DNA from: Alistipes sp.
GTDB taxonomy: Bacteria > Bacillota > Clostridia > Oscillospirales > Ruminococcaceae
Length of the DNA: 64,000 nt
Direction of reading: 5' to 3'
Assembly: GCA_023667265.1 (NCBI GenBank)
Contig: JAMPAJ010000001.1
Coordinates: 969,602-1,033,601, forward strand
Below, piece after piece: positions 51,141 to 59,692 of this stretch. Positions within the stretch are counted from its first letter, which is position 1. Each line of letters begins with the position of its first letter. The notes below the pieces were generated by a model. The model ran no database searches. It had not been told where the DNA came from and saw nothing but the letters and a program-made list of their open reading frames with translations. The position numbers were made by a program, and so were the translations under genes.

Positions 51141-53540
51141 TCAATTAACAAGATCGTCTGATGAGAGAGGAAGATGATCTGCACTGATGAGCTTAGCGTC
51201 GAGCATCTGGATCGCCAGTGAATCCATTGCTGTTATACCGCCGCCGTTGTCAACGAGGTCGGCATTTCTTGCGCCTGTTTCGGAAAGCTTGTATTTGTCG
51301 CCGTTTCCGATGTTCTGGAGAATGAGAGTTGCGTCTGCGATGTCAACGATTCCGTCGTCGTTAGCGTCGCCCCAGAGGATATCCTCGCCGGGGTCAACAT
51401 AGCCGGCGTCAACGCCCTTGACAGTGAATACTACCTTTACGCTTTCAAGGATCTCGGTTTTGCCGGGAAGATCCTCGATGTGTGTGCCCCAGTCGTCGTG
51501 GAGATAGATTCTGGACATACCGGGCTTTGTTGCGCTCTCATAGTATCTTGTGTTTACTGCATTTTCGGAGGCAGCATAGTCTGTAAGCTGCTTGCCGTCG
51601 ATCCATACCTCATCGAGAGTGATCTCAAGGTCGGGAAGAGAGTCTGTTGTGAAGTTTTCAACTGTGCCGTCAGCCTCGATCATAACAGCAAGGAACTGAA
51701 CCGTATCAGTACCGCCGAGCTCGGGGTCAACTACCCACTCTACCTCGTACTGTCCGTCGCCTGTGATAGCTGCTGTCTTGGAGAGGTCGTTTACCTGGTC
51801 AAGACCCCAGCACTCTCCTGCGCCGATACCGCCAGCGAGATAAGCGTTGCCCTTTGCGCCCTCAACAACAGGAGCAGGCGTTGTAGTAGTGGGCTTTGTT
51901 GTAACAGGAGCAGCAGCCGTAGTTACGACAGTGGAAGGAGCTGTTGTTACGACAGGATCGGGATCGGAAGCGATTCCGGGAATGTAGGCTGTTGAGATAG
52001 TGGGATACTGGTCAGCCTTGAGATTTGTCCACGCGCCGTCCTCTGTAGCGTAGCCTGCGAAGTAGAATTGTACCTGAACAGTCTCAACGTTGATGCCCTC
52101 GGGAAGCTGGATGAAGCCGCGGTTTGTGATAGTGCCGTCCTCAAGGTCGCTTACCTGGTTGAGCTCGAAGTTGCCGTTCTCGTCAACAACGAACTGGAAT
52201 ACCGCACCATTGCTGGTCCAGCCGCCCTTGCCGTTGTTTGCAGCGAGATCCCAGTAGCTTACGCCGCCTGTGCCGCTCATTCTTGTGTACTCTGTTGTAA
52301 CGTCGAACTTGATCTTCTGTGCAGAGCCTGACTCGATGATATATGAGCCTGCAACAACGTTTCCGTCGTCGTCCTTTGTAGCGCTTACGCCTGTCTTAGC
52401 CCAGCCGATAGAAGGAGTTGAGGAGCTTGCTCCGGCGATCTCCTTATAGATAGCGCCCATTTCGGAATCATGCCATGCAAGCTTTGATCTGCTGAAATAC
52501 TTATGTCCGCCGGAGTCGCTGTCGTCCCAGAGGTATGTAGCGATACCGTCGTATGACTTGCCGAGAGTTGCAACAGTCTTGTTGAACTCGTGGATAGAAG
52601 TCTTGTCCTTGCCCTCGTCTGTGAGAACGCCGTACTCGCCGACGATTACCGGGATGCCCTTGTCAACGAAGGTGGTTTTCAGTTTCTCGAAGTTGTTTAC
52701 CATTTCGTTCTTTTCGGAATCTGTTCCCCATGTCTTTGAGTAGCCCCAGCTTTCGCCCTGCTTTGCAACGCAGAAGGTAGCAGGTGTGTAGTAGTGGATA
52801 TCAACGGCGACCATATCGTCTGCGGGAACCTTGTACTGCGAATTGCAGGTCTTTTCAAGGTCGGCGTTAGAGCCGGAGCAGACAAGAAGTCTGTCGCTGT
52901 TGTTTCCGCCTGCGGCACGTACAGTATCAACGAAGGACTGGTTGAAGCTGTTGAGAGTGCTGTAGTCGTAGGTAACCTCGTTCAGGCTCTCGAAAACAAG
53001 GTGATTGTCGTAGCCTGCGAAGTATGTGGCGATCTCGCTCCACATTGCCTTGAACTGCGGAAGAGCAGCCGAGCCCTTATTGAGGAAGCCTGAACCGCCG
53101 GATTCCCAGTCCCAGTGCATATTGATAATTGCATACATATCGTTGTTGTAGCAGTAGTCGATTACTTCCTTGATGCGTGCCAGATATTTGTCGTTGATGT
53201 CGAAGGTTGAAGAATCAACGTTATCGCCCCATGAAACAGGGATACGAACGCTGTTGAAGCCCTGAGCCTTTACGGCGTCGATGATGTCCTGAGTTGTGTG
53301 GACGTTGCCCCAGGCTGTCTCGTTGTCAACGTAGCCCTGGCTCTTGTCAGCGTAGCTGCTTGTTCCCCAGGAATCGAAGGTGTTGCCCAGGTTCCAGCCC
53401 AGACCCATATCGTTGACGATGTCGATAGCTGACATATCAGCCGCAGAGACAGTGCCTAAGCTGCCAATGCCTGCAGTGCACATTGAAGCCGCCATCGCTG
53501 CGGATGAAGCAGCCGCAAGCGCTTTCTTGAAAATCTTCAT
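51141..53540 (-). CDS. Secreted multidomain GH5 cellulase with dockerin
   Basis: 799 residues from the ATG at 53540 behind AAAGGAG. Signal peptide about 1-33 (ending TVSAA). GH5 domain about 36-375: GLGWNLGNTFDSW, acid/base Glu in FESLNEV near 185, nucleophile Glu in VIVGEYGV near 300. A beta-rich carbohydrate-binding-like module spans about 385-525. A Thr/Pro linker is at about 530-560. A second module of unknown family lies at about 562-715 (NAYLAGGIGAGECWGLDQ). Type I dockerin is at about 720-785 (DANDDGIVDIADATLIL and MDSLAIQMLDAK). The acid/base motif NEV instead of the common NEP is notable. Probable beta-1,4-glucanase of a cellulosome. Confidence 0.92.
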   Translation of the reverse strand: MKIFKKALAAASSAAMAASMCTAGIGSLGTVSAADMSAIDIVNDMGLGWNLGNTFDSWGTSSYADKSQGYVDNETAWGNVHTTQDIIDAVKAQGFNSVRIPVSWGDNVDSSTFDINDKYLARIKEVIDYCYNNDMYAIINMHWDWESGGSGFLNKGSAALPQFKAMWSEIATYFAGYDNHLVFESLNEVTYDYSTLNSFNQSFVDTVRAAGGNNSDRLLVCSGSNADLEKTCNSQYKVPADDMVAVDIHYYTPATFCVAKQGESWGYSKTWGTDSEKNEMVNNFEKLKTTFVDKGIPVIVGEYGVLTDEGKDKTSIHEFNKTVATLGKSYDGIATYLWDDSDSGGHKYFSRSKLAWHDSEMGAIYKEIAGASSSTPSIGWAKTGVSATKDDDGNVVAGSYIIESGSAQKIKFDVTTEYTRMSGTGGVSYWDLAANNGKGGWTSNGAVFQFVVDENGNFELNQVSDLEDGTITNRGFIQLPEGINVETVQVQFYFAGYATEDGAWTNLKADQYPTISTAYIPGIASDPDPVVTTAPSTVVTTAAAPVTTKPTTTTPAPVVEGAKGNAYLAGGIGAGECWGLDQVNDLSKTAAITGDGQYEVEWVVDPELGGTDTVQFLAVMIEADGTVENFTTDSLPDLEITLDEVWIDGKQLTDYAASENAVNTRYYESATKPGMSRIYLHDDWGTHIEDLPGKTEILESVKVVFTVKGVDAGYVDPGEDILWGDANDDGIVDIADATLILQNIGNGDKYKLSETGARNADLVDNGGGITAMDSLAIQMLDAKLISADHLPLSSDDLVN

Positions 53541-53623
53541 GTTTATCAAACTCCTTTTAAATTTAGAGCCGTTATGAAACAGTCGCCGTCGGTGCCTATT
53601 CCAACGACCCTATTATTACCTTT

Positions 53624-53652
53624 AGTCTATCATAAATTCCGAAAAAAGTCAA
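53624..53652 (-). promoter_or_regulatory. Promoter of the second cellulase
   Basis: TTGACT (53652-53647), 17 bases, TAGACT (53629-53624) on the minus strand. Confidence 0.65.
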
Positions 53653-53779
53653 CAGTAAACAAAGAATTTCAAATTTTAGCAGATCAGTTTGTTCAGATAT
53701 ACAAATTTCTCCTGGTTTTTTTGTGCAAAAAGCAGAGGTGGGCGAATCTTCTGCTTTTTGATACAGACAACATATTTTA

Positions 53780-54014
53780 AGGGAACGCCCTCTCTTGCAG
53801 GGCGCACTACGTGCCTGCCCTTTTGTCGCTTCGCGACATTTCCCCACACTGTGGGGAATCACCTCTTTCAAAACAGTCCACCGGACTGTTTTGAAATTCA
53901 CCCTTTGCGGAGCGCCTAAAGGCATCATCGACGTTCCGTCGATATGGGACTCTGTCCCATACCCTGCCAAAGGCGCTGCCTCTGGACTCTGCAAAAGGGA
54001 CATTGTCCCTTTTG
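53780..54014 (+). repeat. Six-hairpin element, copy E, with inserted hairpins
   Basis: A modified H1 at 53780-53803 is followed by three extra small hairpins (GGGCGCACTACGTGCC, TGTCGCTTCGCGACA, TTCCCCACACTGTGGGGAA). Then come H2 53866-53896, H3 53927-53943, H4 53944-53960, H5 53967-53985 (imperfect) and H6 53992-54014 with a shorter loop (ATT). It lies beyond the terminator of the third cellulase and upstream of the second cellulase promoter. Confidence 0.88.
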
Positions 54015-54030
54015 AAACCCGATGTTTACC

Positions 54031-54064
54031 GAAAAAACAAGGCAGGAAGATTTCTCCTCCTGCC
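54031..54064 (-). terminator. Terminator of the third cellulase
   Basis: GGCAGGA/TCCTGCC stem with a loop of about 10 bases followed by TTGTTTTTTC on the minus strand. Confidence 0.75.
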
Positions 54065-54088
54065 CTGAATTTCTATTATATTTTGCCG

Positions 54089-56215
54089 TTATGCCGATTC
54101 AACAGGCAGCTGCTCTATCGTGAGGAGCTTTGCGTCAACCTTCTGGATAACCAGAGAGTCGGAAGCTGTAAGTCCTGCCGGAGCACATACGTCAGCATTT
54201 TTCATGCCCTGCTCTGAAATCGTGTACTTGTCGCTGTTTCCGATATACTGGAGAATCAGCGTAGCGTCTGCAATATCAACGACTCCGTCGCAGTTAGCGT
54301 CGCCGTAAGCGATCTCGCCGGGCTCTGTAACGTCCTGAGCTCCGAAATAGTAGTCTGTCATTTCGCCGTTTTCGTCATCGCACCACCAGATCTGGAATTC
54401 GCCGCTTGTAACGCTTGCAGGAACGGAGCTGATGTCGACCTTGACTTCAAGAGTGCCGTTGGCGGGAATAACGCCCTCCCACTCGATAGCCATCCAGTCA
54501 GCGCCGTCAGCATAGCCTACGCAGCCGTTGGTAACAGAACCGGCAGCTCCGGTTATAACAAATGTAGCTTCATCCGCGCCGTCACGCTTGGTGAAGTCGA
54601 TGCTGTACTTCTTCGTTTTGTCTTCCGGAGGCAGCTCGATGTCGCCGGAAGCCTCGCCGAGAACAGCGATAGCCGTAACAGTCGTCTGCGAATTTGTACG
54701 TGTGCAGACTGCATTGATAGTGTCGAGCTTATCCTCGCCCCAGGCAGCCTTTATCTGCTCTGCGGAGTAGTAGGCAATACCCTTTTCGTTGTCGATGTCA
54801 TAGGGCTTTACTTCAGTCCAGTTTTTCCAATCAGGATCCATGAAAGCGATAACAGGAGCGTCACCGGTGAACTTAACGGCAATTTCGCCGCCCTCGATGT
54901 TCTTCCATTTTATCATGGCATTAGGAGAGCAGTTTCCGCCAGACACAGAAGCGTCAATTGCAAATTCGCCGGAAAGAACGGTGTTCTCGTCAGTGATTTC
55001 ATCGTGAGTGATAGTAGGCGACTTTCTCTCGCTTCCCCATCCGATAGAATCGTCTGCGAGGACCTCTACCATTTTGTCAACGACCTGAGATGAGCCGTCA
55101 TACCATGTAAGCTCTTTTCTGTTGAAGTAGCCGTGAGCCTCGCCGGGATCGCTGGGATTCTGATATGCGTTGTTATCCCAGAGTACACAGGGGATGCCGT
55201 AAGCCTTTGTTGTTGAGATATAAGCCTCAGCCCACTCGATACGAGCGTCGGTATTGCCGAAGTTTGCCGCGCTGAATTCGCCCAGAACTACGGGGATATC
55301 CTTGTCGCCGAAGGTCTTTCTGATGCCGTCCAGGATAGAATCAAGCTCTGCCCTGTATGCAGTTGTGAATGTCTCGTGAGCGCTGCTGGGCTTTGAGCTG
55401 TCCATAGTAAAGGCGTAGGGCGAGTAGGCGTGAACTGAAACAGCCACATAATCGTCATCGGGAACAACGATCTTGGACATCATAGACGTATCGCTGGATG
55501 CGCAGTAGCCGGGCATCATAACGAGACGGTTGACGTTGTTTCCGCCGGCTTCACGGATAACGCTGAGAATGTCGGCGTTAAGGTTATTGATAACGTCGCA
55601 CTCTGCCTGAGTCGGGCCCCACCACTCATGGTCAGTTCCGATGGCACGAGGCTCGTTCATTGTCTCGAAAACCAGGTGCTGGTCGTAGTCCTTGAACGTC
55701 TCGGAGACCTGCGCCCATACGCTTGTAACGAAGGGCTTTATTCTTTCGTAGTCAGAGCCGAGAGTTGCGCTGTTCTGCCAGCCCTCCTCGTGGTGCATAT
55801 TGAGGATGACGTACATATCGTTGTTATAGCAGTAGTCTACGATTTCTTTAACTCTGGCAAGCCATGCTTCGTCGATCTTGTAATTGTTTTCCATATCAAC
55901 GTGCTGATACCACGTTACAGGTACGCGGACAGTGCTGAAGCCCTTGGCTTTTACAGCGTCCATCATTTCCTGAGTTGTAAGGGGATTTCCCCAGCTTGTT
56001 TCGGCGTTCAGACCCATAGTCTGGACTTTGCCGTTGTAGGAATCGAGGGTGTTTCCCAGATTCCAGCCCAGCTGCATTGCCTCTGTGATCTCGAATGCAG
56101 TCAGGTCGCCGGCAGCGTCTGAATTGAAGCTTACAGGTGCAAACTGCAAACCCGAAGCCAGGCAGACAGCCGCGGCAGCTCCACAGAAGAAGCGAGTGAT
56201 TTTTCTTTTTATCAT
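54089..56215 (-). CDS. Secreted GH5 endoglucanase (subfamily 4-like) with dockerin
   Basis: 708 residues. Signal peptide about 1-35. GH5 domain about 38-390: MQLGWNLGNTLDSY, VTWYQH, acid/base Glu in FETMNEPRAIG near 188, nucleophile Glu in VVLGEFSAANFG near 310; the GWNLGNTLD and FETMNEPR forms fit GH5 subfamily 4. A carbohydrate-binding-like module is at about 395-520, a second beta module at about 530-625 (TFVITGAAGSVTNGCVGY), and a type I dockerin at about 635-700 (DANCDGVVDIADATLILQ, TASDSLVIQKVDAK). Probable cellulosomal endoglucanase. GGGAGG lies just before the ATG. Same strand as the second cellulase, but each has its own promoter. Confidence 0.93.
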   Translation of the reverse strand: MIKRKITRFFCGAAAAVCLASGLQFAPVSFNSDAAGDLTAFEITEAMQLGWNLGNTLDSYNGKVQTMGLNAETSWGNPLTTQEMMDAVKAKGFSTVRVPVTWYQHVDMENNYKIDEAWLARVKEIVDYCYNNDMYVILNMHHEEGWQNSATLGSDYERIKPFVTSVWAQVSETFKDYDQHLVFETMNEPRAIGTDHEWWGPTQAECDVINNLNADILSVIREAGGNNVNRLVMMPGYCASSDTSMMSKIVVPDDDYVAVSVHAYSPYAFTMDSSKPSSAHETFTTAYRAELDSILDGIRKTFGDKDIPVVLGEFSAANFGNTDARIEWAEAYISTTKAYGIPCVLWDNNAYQNPSDPGEAHGYFNRKELTWYDGSSQVVDKMVEVLADDSIGWGSERKSPTITHDEITDENTVLSGEFAIDASVSGGNCSPNAMIKWKNIEGGEIAVKFTGDAPVIAFMDPDWKNWTEVKPYDIDNEKGIAYYSAEQIKAAWGEDKLDTINAVCTRTNSQTTVTAIAVLGEASGDIELPPEDKTKKYSIDFTKRDGADEATFVITGAAGSVTNGCVGYADGADWMAIEWEGVIPANGTLEVKVDISSVPASVTSGEFQIWWCDDENGEMTDYYFGAQDVTEPGEIAYGDANCDGVVDIADATLILQYIGNSDKYTISEQGMKNADVCAPAGLTASDSLVIQKVDAKLLTIEQLPVESA

Positions 56216-56271
56216 TATGGTTCCCTCCCATTTTTACGAAGACCCAGTGCAGCAAATCCTCGATTACTTTA

Positions 56272-56300
56272 ATTTTAGCATATTGTTGTAATAACGTCAA
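56272..56300 (-). promoter_or_regulatory. Promoter of the third cellulase
   Basis: TTGACG (56300-56295), 17 bases, TAAAAT (56277-56272) on the minus strand. Confidence 0.72.
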
Positions 56301-56441
56301 GAGATTTTGTTAAAATTGCCGGATTTTCGGCGTAGAAAAAAACGCTTAAATTTTAGGCGTTTTTAACAAAAAATATGGTGATTTAATTAATTTAAGCGAG
56401 CTGCAATAAAACTTCGAGTGAAACGCCAAAACATCGGGATT

Positions 56442-56680
56442 CAAAAGGGTCAATGACCCTTTTGCGAAGTCCAGAGGCAGCGCCTCTGGCAGGGTACGGG
56501 ACAGAGTCCCGTATCGACCGTAGGTCGATGATGCCTTCAGGCGCTCCGCAAAGGGTGAATTTTGTAACAGTCCAGTGGACTGTTACAAAAGAGGGAACGC
56601 CCTGCAAGAGAGGGCGTTCCCTTGTGGGGCAGCCCCACGGGCAGTTTCACGTAGCCGCGAGTACCTCGCTAATAAACTAT
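56442..56680 (-). repeat. Six-hairpin element, copy F, with M7
   Basis: On the + strand: H6 56442-56464 (CAAAAGGGTC/GACCC... compensated pair), H5 56471-56489, H4 56495-56513 (ACGGGAC/GTCCCGT), H3 56513-56529 (ATCGACC/GGTCGAT), H2 56560-56590 (arm TTTTGTAACAGTCC), H1 56593-56621, then M7 (GTGGGGCAGCCCCAC, GCGAGTACCTCGC) to about 56680. The element plus neighbouring palindromes fill the 670-base gap between the third cellulase and the next gene. Confidence 0.88.
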
Positions 56681-56710
56681 CAGATGAAATTTTCTCCGCG
56701 AGCTGAAAAT

Positions 56711-56786
56711 TGTAGGGACACGGCGCGCCATGTTCGTCCTGGAATTCGCAAAATTTCGCATGGACATGGCACAATCTGTCCCTACA
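56711..56786. repeat. 76-bp inverted repeat with TGTAGGGACACGGC ends
   Basis: Ends TGTAGGGACA and TGTCCCTACA pair; inner parts (CCATGTTCGTCC / GGACATGG region) pair in part. The left end equals that of the perfect palindrome at 22124-22153. Confidence 0.7.
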
Positions 56787-56837
56787 TATAGAAGATTTAG
56801 CCAAATATATCTTGAAAATTAATTTGCGTGGACTCTG

Positions 56838-56860
56838 CCAAAGGAGCATTGCCCCTTTGG
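56838..56860 (-). repeat. Solitary H6-like hairpin
   Basis: CCAAAGG...CCTTTGG stem with one mismatch, followed by AATCCCGATGTTTA as at the H6 side of copies E and F. A truncated remnant of the six-hairpin element, 29 bases from the next stop codon. Confidence 0.7.
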
Positions 56861-56888
56861 AATCCCGATGTTTAGTGTTTCATGAACG

Positions 56889-57251
56889 TTATTTCTTAAA
56901 TCCTGTTTTAGTCTCCCAGTCGTCGCCGATGTACTCCTGGCAAATCATTCTCAGTAGCTCATTGTCTGCGGCAAGCTCATTTAATGCTGCGTCTATTTCT
57001 CCGGCGTGGAACACACAGTCCACTACCAACGCCGCGTATTCGTCGCGCCACCTTTTTATATGCTCCGGGTCGAAGTGCTCTTTTTCCGCTATCTCCTCGG
57101 GAGTTTTCTCTCCTCGCAGCATCTGCTTCGCAAACTCCTGCTGCTTGCTCTTGTCCGGGTCGTCACGGAAACGCTTTGCCGGAAGTATCCACAAGATCAG
57201 AGGTATGAGAATAATGCCTATCCATATCAAAGATTCCTTGTCAAGCTGCAT
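56889..57251 (-). CDS. Small membrane-anchored protein of unknown function
   Basis: 120 residues. One N-terminal membrane helix (LIWIGIILIPLILWIL), then a charged cytoplasmic or external part with a helix-turn-helix-like stretch (TPEEIAEKEHFDPEHIKRW) and an acidic end. No family recognised. It follows metH by 31 bases on the same strand and has AGGTTG before the ATG, so it may be the last gene of the pheA-metH operon. Confidence 0.7.
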   Translation of the reverse strand: MQLDKESLIWIGIILIPLILWILPAKRFRDDPDKSKQQEFAKQMLRGEKTPEEIAEKEHFDPEHIKRWRDEYAALVVDCVFHAGEIDAALNELAADNELLRMICQEYIGDDWETKTGFKK

Positions 57252-57282
57252 GATTTCAACCTCCGATCGGCATTTCAGTCTC

Positions 57283-59682
57283 TTACACTACAATGCCTGC
57301 AATATCAACAGTTTGTTTTGCGTCCTTAGCGTAATAATCGGCGTTTATCTGGCGCGCATAGCTGTCCGTGAGCACAGCGCCTCCAACGACTGTTTTGCAG
57401 CCGGGATATTCGCTGTTAAGCTGCTTTATGGTCTCCTCCATTGCGCCGAGAGTCGTGGTCATAAGCGCGGACAGTCCCACAAGCTTTACGCTGTGCTCCT
57501 TTGCCGCAGCCACCACCGTTTCCGGCGGAACATCCTTGCCCAGGTCGATGACCGTGTAGCCGTAGCTTTCCAGCAGCACCTTTACTATATTCTTGCCGAT
57601 ATCATGAATGTCGCCCTTGACCGTCGCCAGCACGACCTTTCCCTTTGATACCGAGGCTTTTCCGCTTTCCGCCAGCTTCTGACGGATGATCTCGAAGCAG
57701 CTCTGAGCCGCGCCTGCCGTCAGGATAAGCTGGGGCAGGAAGATCGTGCCCTTTTCAAATTTAGCTCCGGCATTGTCCAGCGCAGGTATGAGCGAGCCGT
57801 TGATTATCTTCATAGGGTCTGTGGTTTTCAGCAGCTCCTCCGCAGCCCGGACAGCGTCGGCTTTCAGACCGTTTTCCACGGAATATACAAGGTCGGGCGT
57901 ATCGTTATGCGCCGTAGCAGGCTTCTGTGCAGGCTGATTTTCCGGCTGGGCATATGCGGCGATGAATTCCGCCGAGTTTTTGTCGATGCAGCTCAGCAGC
58001 TTATAGCTCCGCACAGCCGCTGTCATAGAGTCGATATTGGGGTTGATTATGGGAAGATCAAGCCCTTTTTGCAGAGCCATAGTCAGGAACGTGCGGTTTA
58101 TCGCCTCGCGGTTCGGCAGACCGAACGAGATGTTTGAAACTCCTAAAACTGTTTTCAGTCCAAGCTCTTTTTTCACCCGTTCGAGAGCGTCAAGAGTTAC
58201 GGACGCAGCTTCCTGTTCCGCGGAGGCTGTAAGCGTCAGGCAGTCGATAAAAACGTCCTCCTTCGGAATACCGTAGGATATCGCCCTGTCCAGTATCTTT
58301 TTCGCGATCGCAAATCGTCCCTCCACGGTTTTGGGAATTCCGCCCTTGTCCAGGGTAAGTCCCACGACAGCCGCTCCGTACTTTTTTACAAGGGGCAGAA
58401 TAGCGTTAAGGGACTCGTCCTCGCCGTTGACGGAGTTTACGATGGGCTTGCCGTTATAGACCCGGAGACCTGCCTCAAGTACCTCCGGGATCGTGGAATC
58501 CAGCTGTAACGGCGTGTCGCATATGCCCTGCAATGCCTTGACGACAGTCACCATCATTTCCTTTTCGTCGATGTCCGGCAGACCTACGTTAACGTCCAGG
58601 ATATCTGCGCCGGCGTGTATCTGCTCCACAGCCTGTCCGAGGATATAGTCAACGTCGTGGTCGATGAGAGCCTGCTTGAAACGCTTTTTTCCGGTAGGGT
58701 TTATTCGTTCGCCGATAATTCTCGGCTGGTTTATTTCCACGCAGTTCACGCCGGAGCATACCACGCTCCTGGGCTTTACCTCGCAGGGCGAGTACTCCTC
58801 GCCGGAAAGAGCTTCTGCTACAGCGGCAATATGCGCCGGAGTCGTGCCGCAGCAGCCCCCGAGTATCTTTACTCCGAGCCTGGCGAGCTTTACCGCGCTT
58901 GCGGCGAAATCCTCCGGCGTTACGTTGAATTGATTCGTTACAGGGTCGGGAAGTCCGGCGTTCGGCTTGGCGATGACGGGAAGATGAGTCAGCGAGCATA
59001 TCTTCTCCAGCACAGGCATCAGCTCCTCCGGACCGAGAGAGCAGTTTACGCCTATAGCGTCAGCGCCCAGTCCCTCAGCCGCGGCAACGGCACATTCCGG
59101 CGAAACTCCGGTGAATGTACGCATATTTTCCTCATAGGTCATAGTGACCAGCACAGGCTTGTCGGAATTTTCCTTTGCCGCCAGAAGCGCAGCCCGGACT
59201 TCATAGAGGTCGGTCATAGTCTCGATAACGATGACGTCGGCTTCCCTTCCGGCAATGACTATCTCGCGGAAAATATCGTATGCCTCCTCGAATTTCAGCG
59301 TGCCCGAGGGCTCGAGAAGCTGACCGACAGGCCCTATGTCAAGGGCGGTAAGAGCCATTCCGGAGACGGCTTTTCTGGCGTTGGCAACGCCTGCGCCTAC
59401 TATCTCGTCGACAGTATGACCGCTTCCGGCGAGCTTGAGCCGGTTTGCTCCGAAGGTGTTGGCGTAGACGATATCAGAGCCGCTTTCGGCGTAGCTGCGG
59501 TGTATCTTCATGACAGGCTCCGGGTCGGTCACGTTAAGCAGCTCCGGAACGTGTTCGGTCTCAACTCCTGCCGCCTGGAGCATAGTGCCCATTCCGCCGT
59601 CAAGGAGAATAAAGCCGCTCGTGTCCAGCAGATCGCAGAAATCGGGCTTTTTGTTCAAGCCGGATAAAAAATTGAATAACAT
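57283..59682 (-). CDS. metH: Cobalamin-dependent methionine synthase, short form
   Basis: 799 residues from the ATG at 59682, 8 bases after GAGG. Homocysteine-binding domain about 1-300 with zinc cysteines in GVNCSLGPEE and LGGCCGTTPAHI; methyltetrahydrofolate (pterin) domain about 320-590 (IGERINPTGKKRFKQAL); B12 cap and Rossmann domain about 610-799 with the cobalt-ligating His in KGDIHDIGKNIV. The C-terminal AdoMet reactivation domain of E. coli MetH (about 1227 residues) is missing, so reactivation needs another protein. It makes methionine from homocysteine. 10 bases downstream of pheA. Confidence 0.93.
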   Translation of the reverse strand: MLFNFLSGLNKKPDFCDLLDTSGFILLDGGMGTMLQAAGVETEHVPELLNVTDPEPVMKIHRSYAESGSDIVYANTFGANRLKLAGSGHTVDEIVGAGVANARKAVSGMALTALDIGPVGQLLEPSGTLKFEEAYDIFREIVIAGREADVIVIETMTDLYEVRAALLAAKENSDKPVLVTMTYEENMRTFTGVSPECAVAAAEGLGADAIGVNCSLGPEELMPVLEKICSLTHLPVIAKPNAGLPDPVTNQFNVTPEDFAASAVKLARLGVKILGGCCGTTPAHIAAVAEALSGEEYSPCEVKPRSVVCSGVNCVEINQPRIIGERINPTGKKRFKQALIDHDVDYILGQAVEQIHAGADILDVNVGLPDIDEKEMMVTVVKALQGICDTPLQLDSTIPEVLEAGLRVYNGKPIVNSVNGEDESLNAILPLVKKYGAAVVGLTLDKGGIPKTVEGRFAIAKKILDRAISYGIPKEDVFIDCLTLTASAEQEAASVTLDALERVKKELGLKTVLGVSNISFGLPNREAINRTFLTMALQKGLDLPIINPNIDSMTAAVRSYKLLSCIDKNSAEFIAAYAQPENQPAQKPATAHNDTPDLVYSVENGLKADAVRAAEELLKTTDPMKIINGSLIPALDNAGAKFEKGTIFLPQLILTAGAAQSCFEIIRQKLAESGKASVSKGKVVLATVKGDIHDIGKNIVKVLLESYGYTVIDLGKDVPPETVVAAAKEHSVKLVGLSALMTTTLGAMEETIKQLNSEYPGCKTVVGGAVLTDSYARQINADYYAKDAKQTVDIAGIVV

Positions 59683-59692
59683 ACAGCTCACC

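Noticed and set aside
53596-54003. Open frames encoding similar 70-130-residue peptides (SLLRSPEAEPLA-like) at the hairpin elements
   Set aside because: They run across the hairpin copies on either strand, lack ribosome sites, and their similarity follows from DNA repeat identity. The pattern of change is base-pair compensation, not codon-based conservation.
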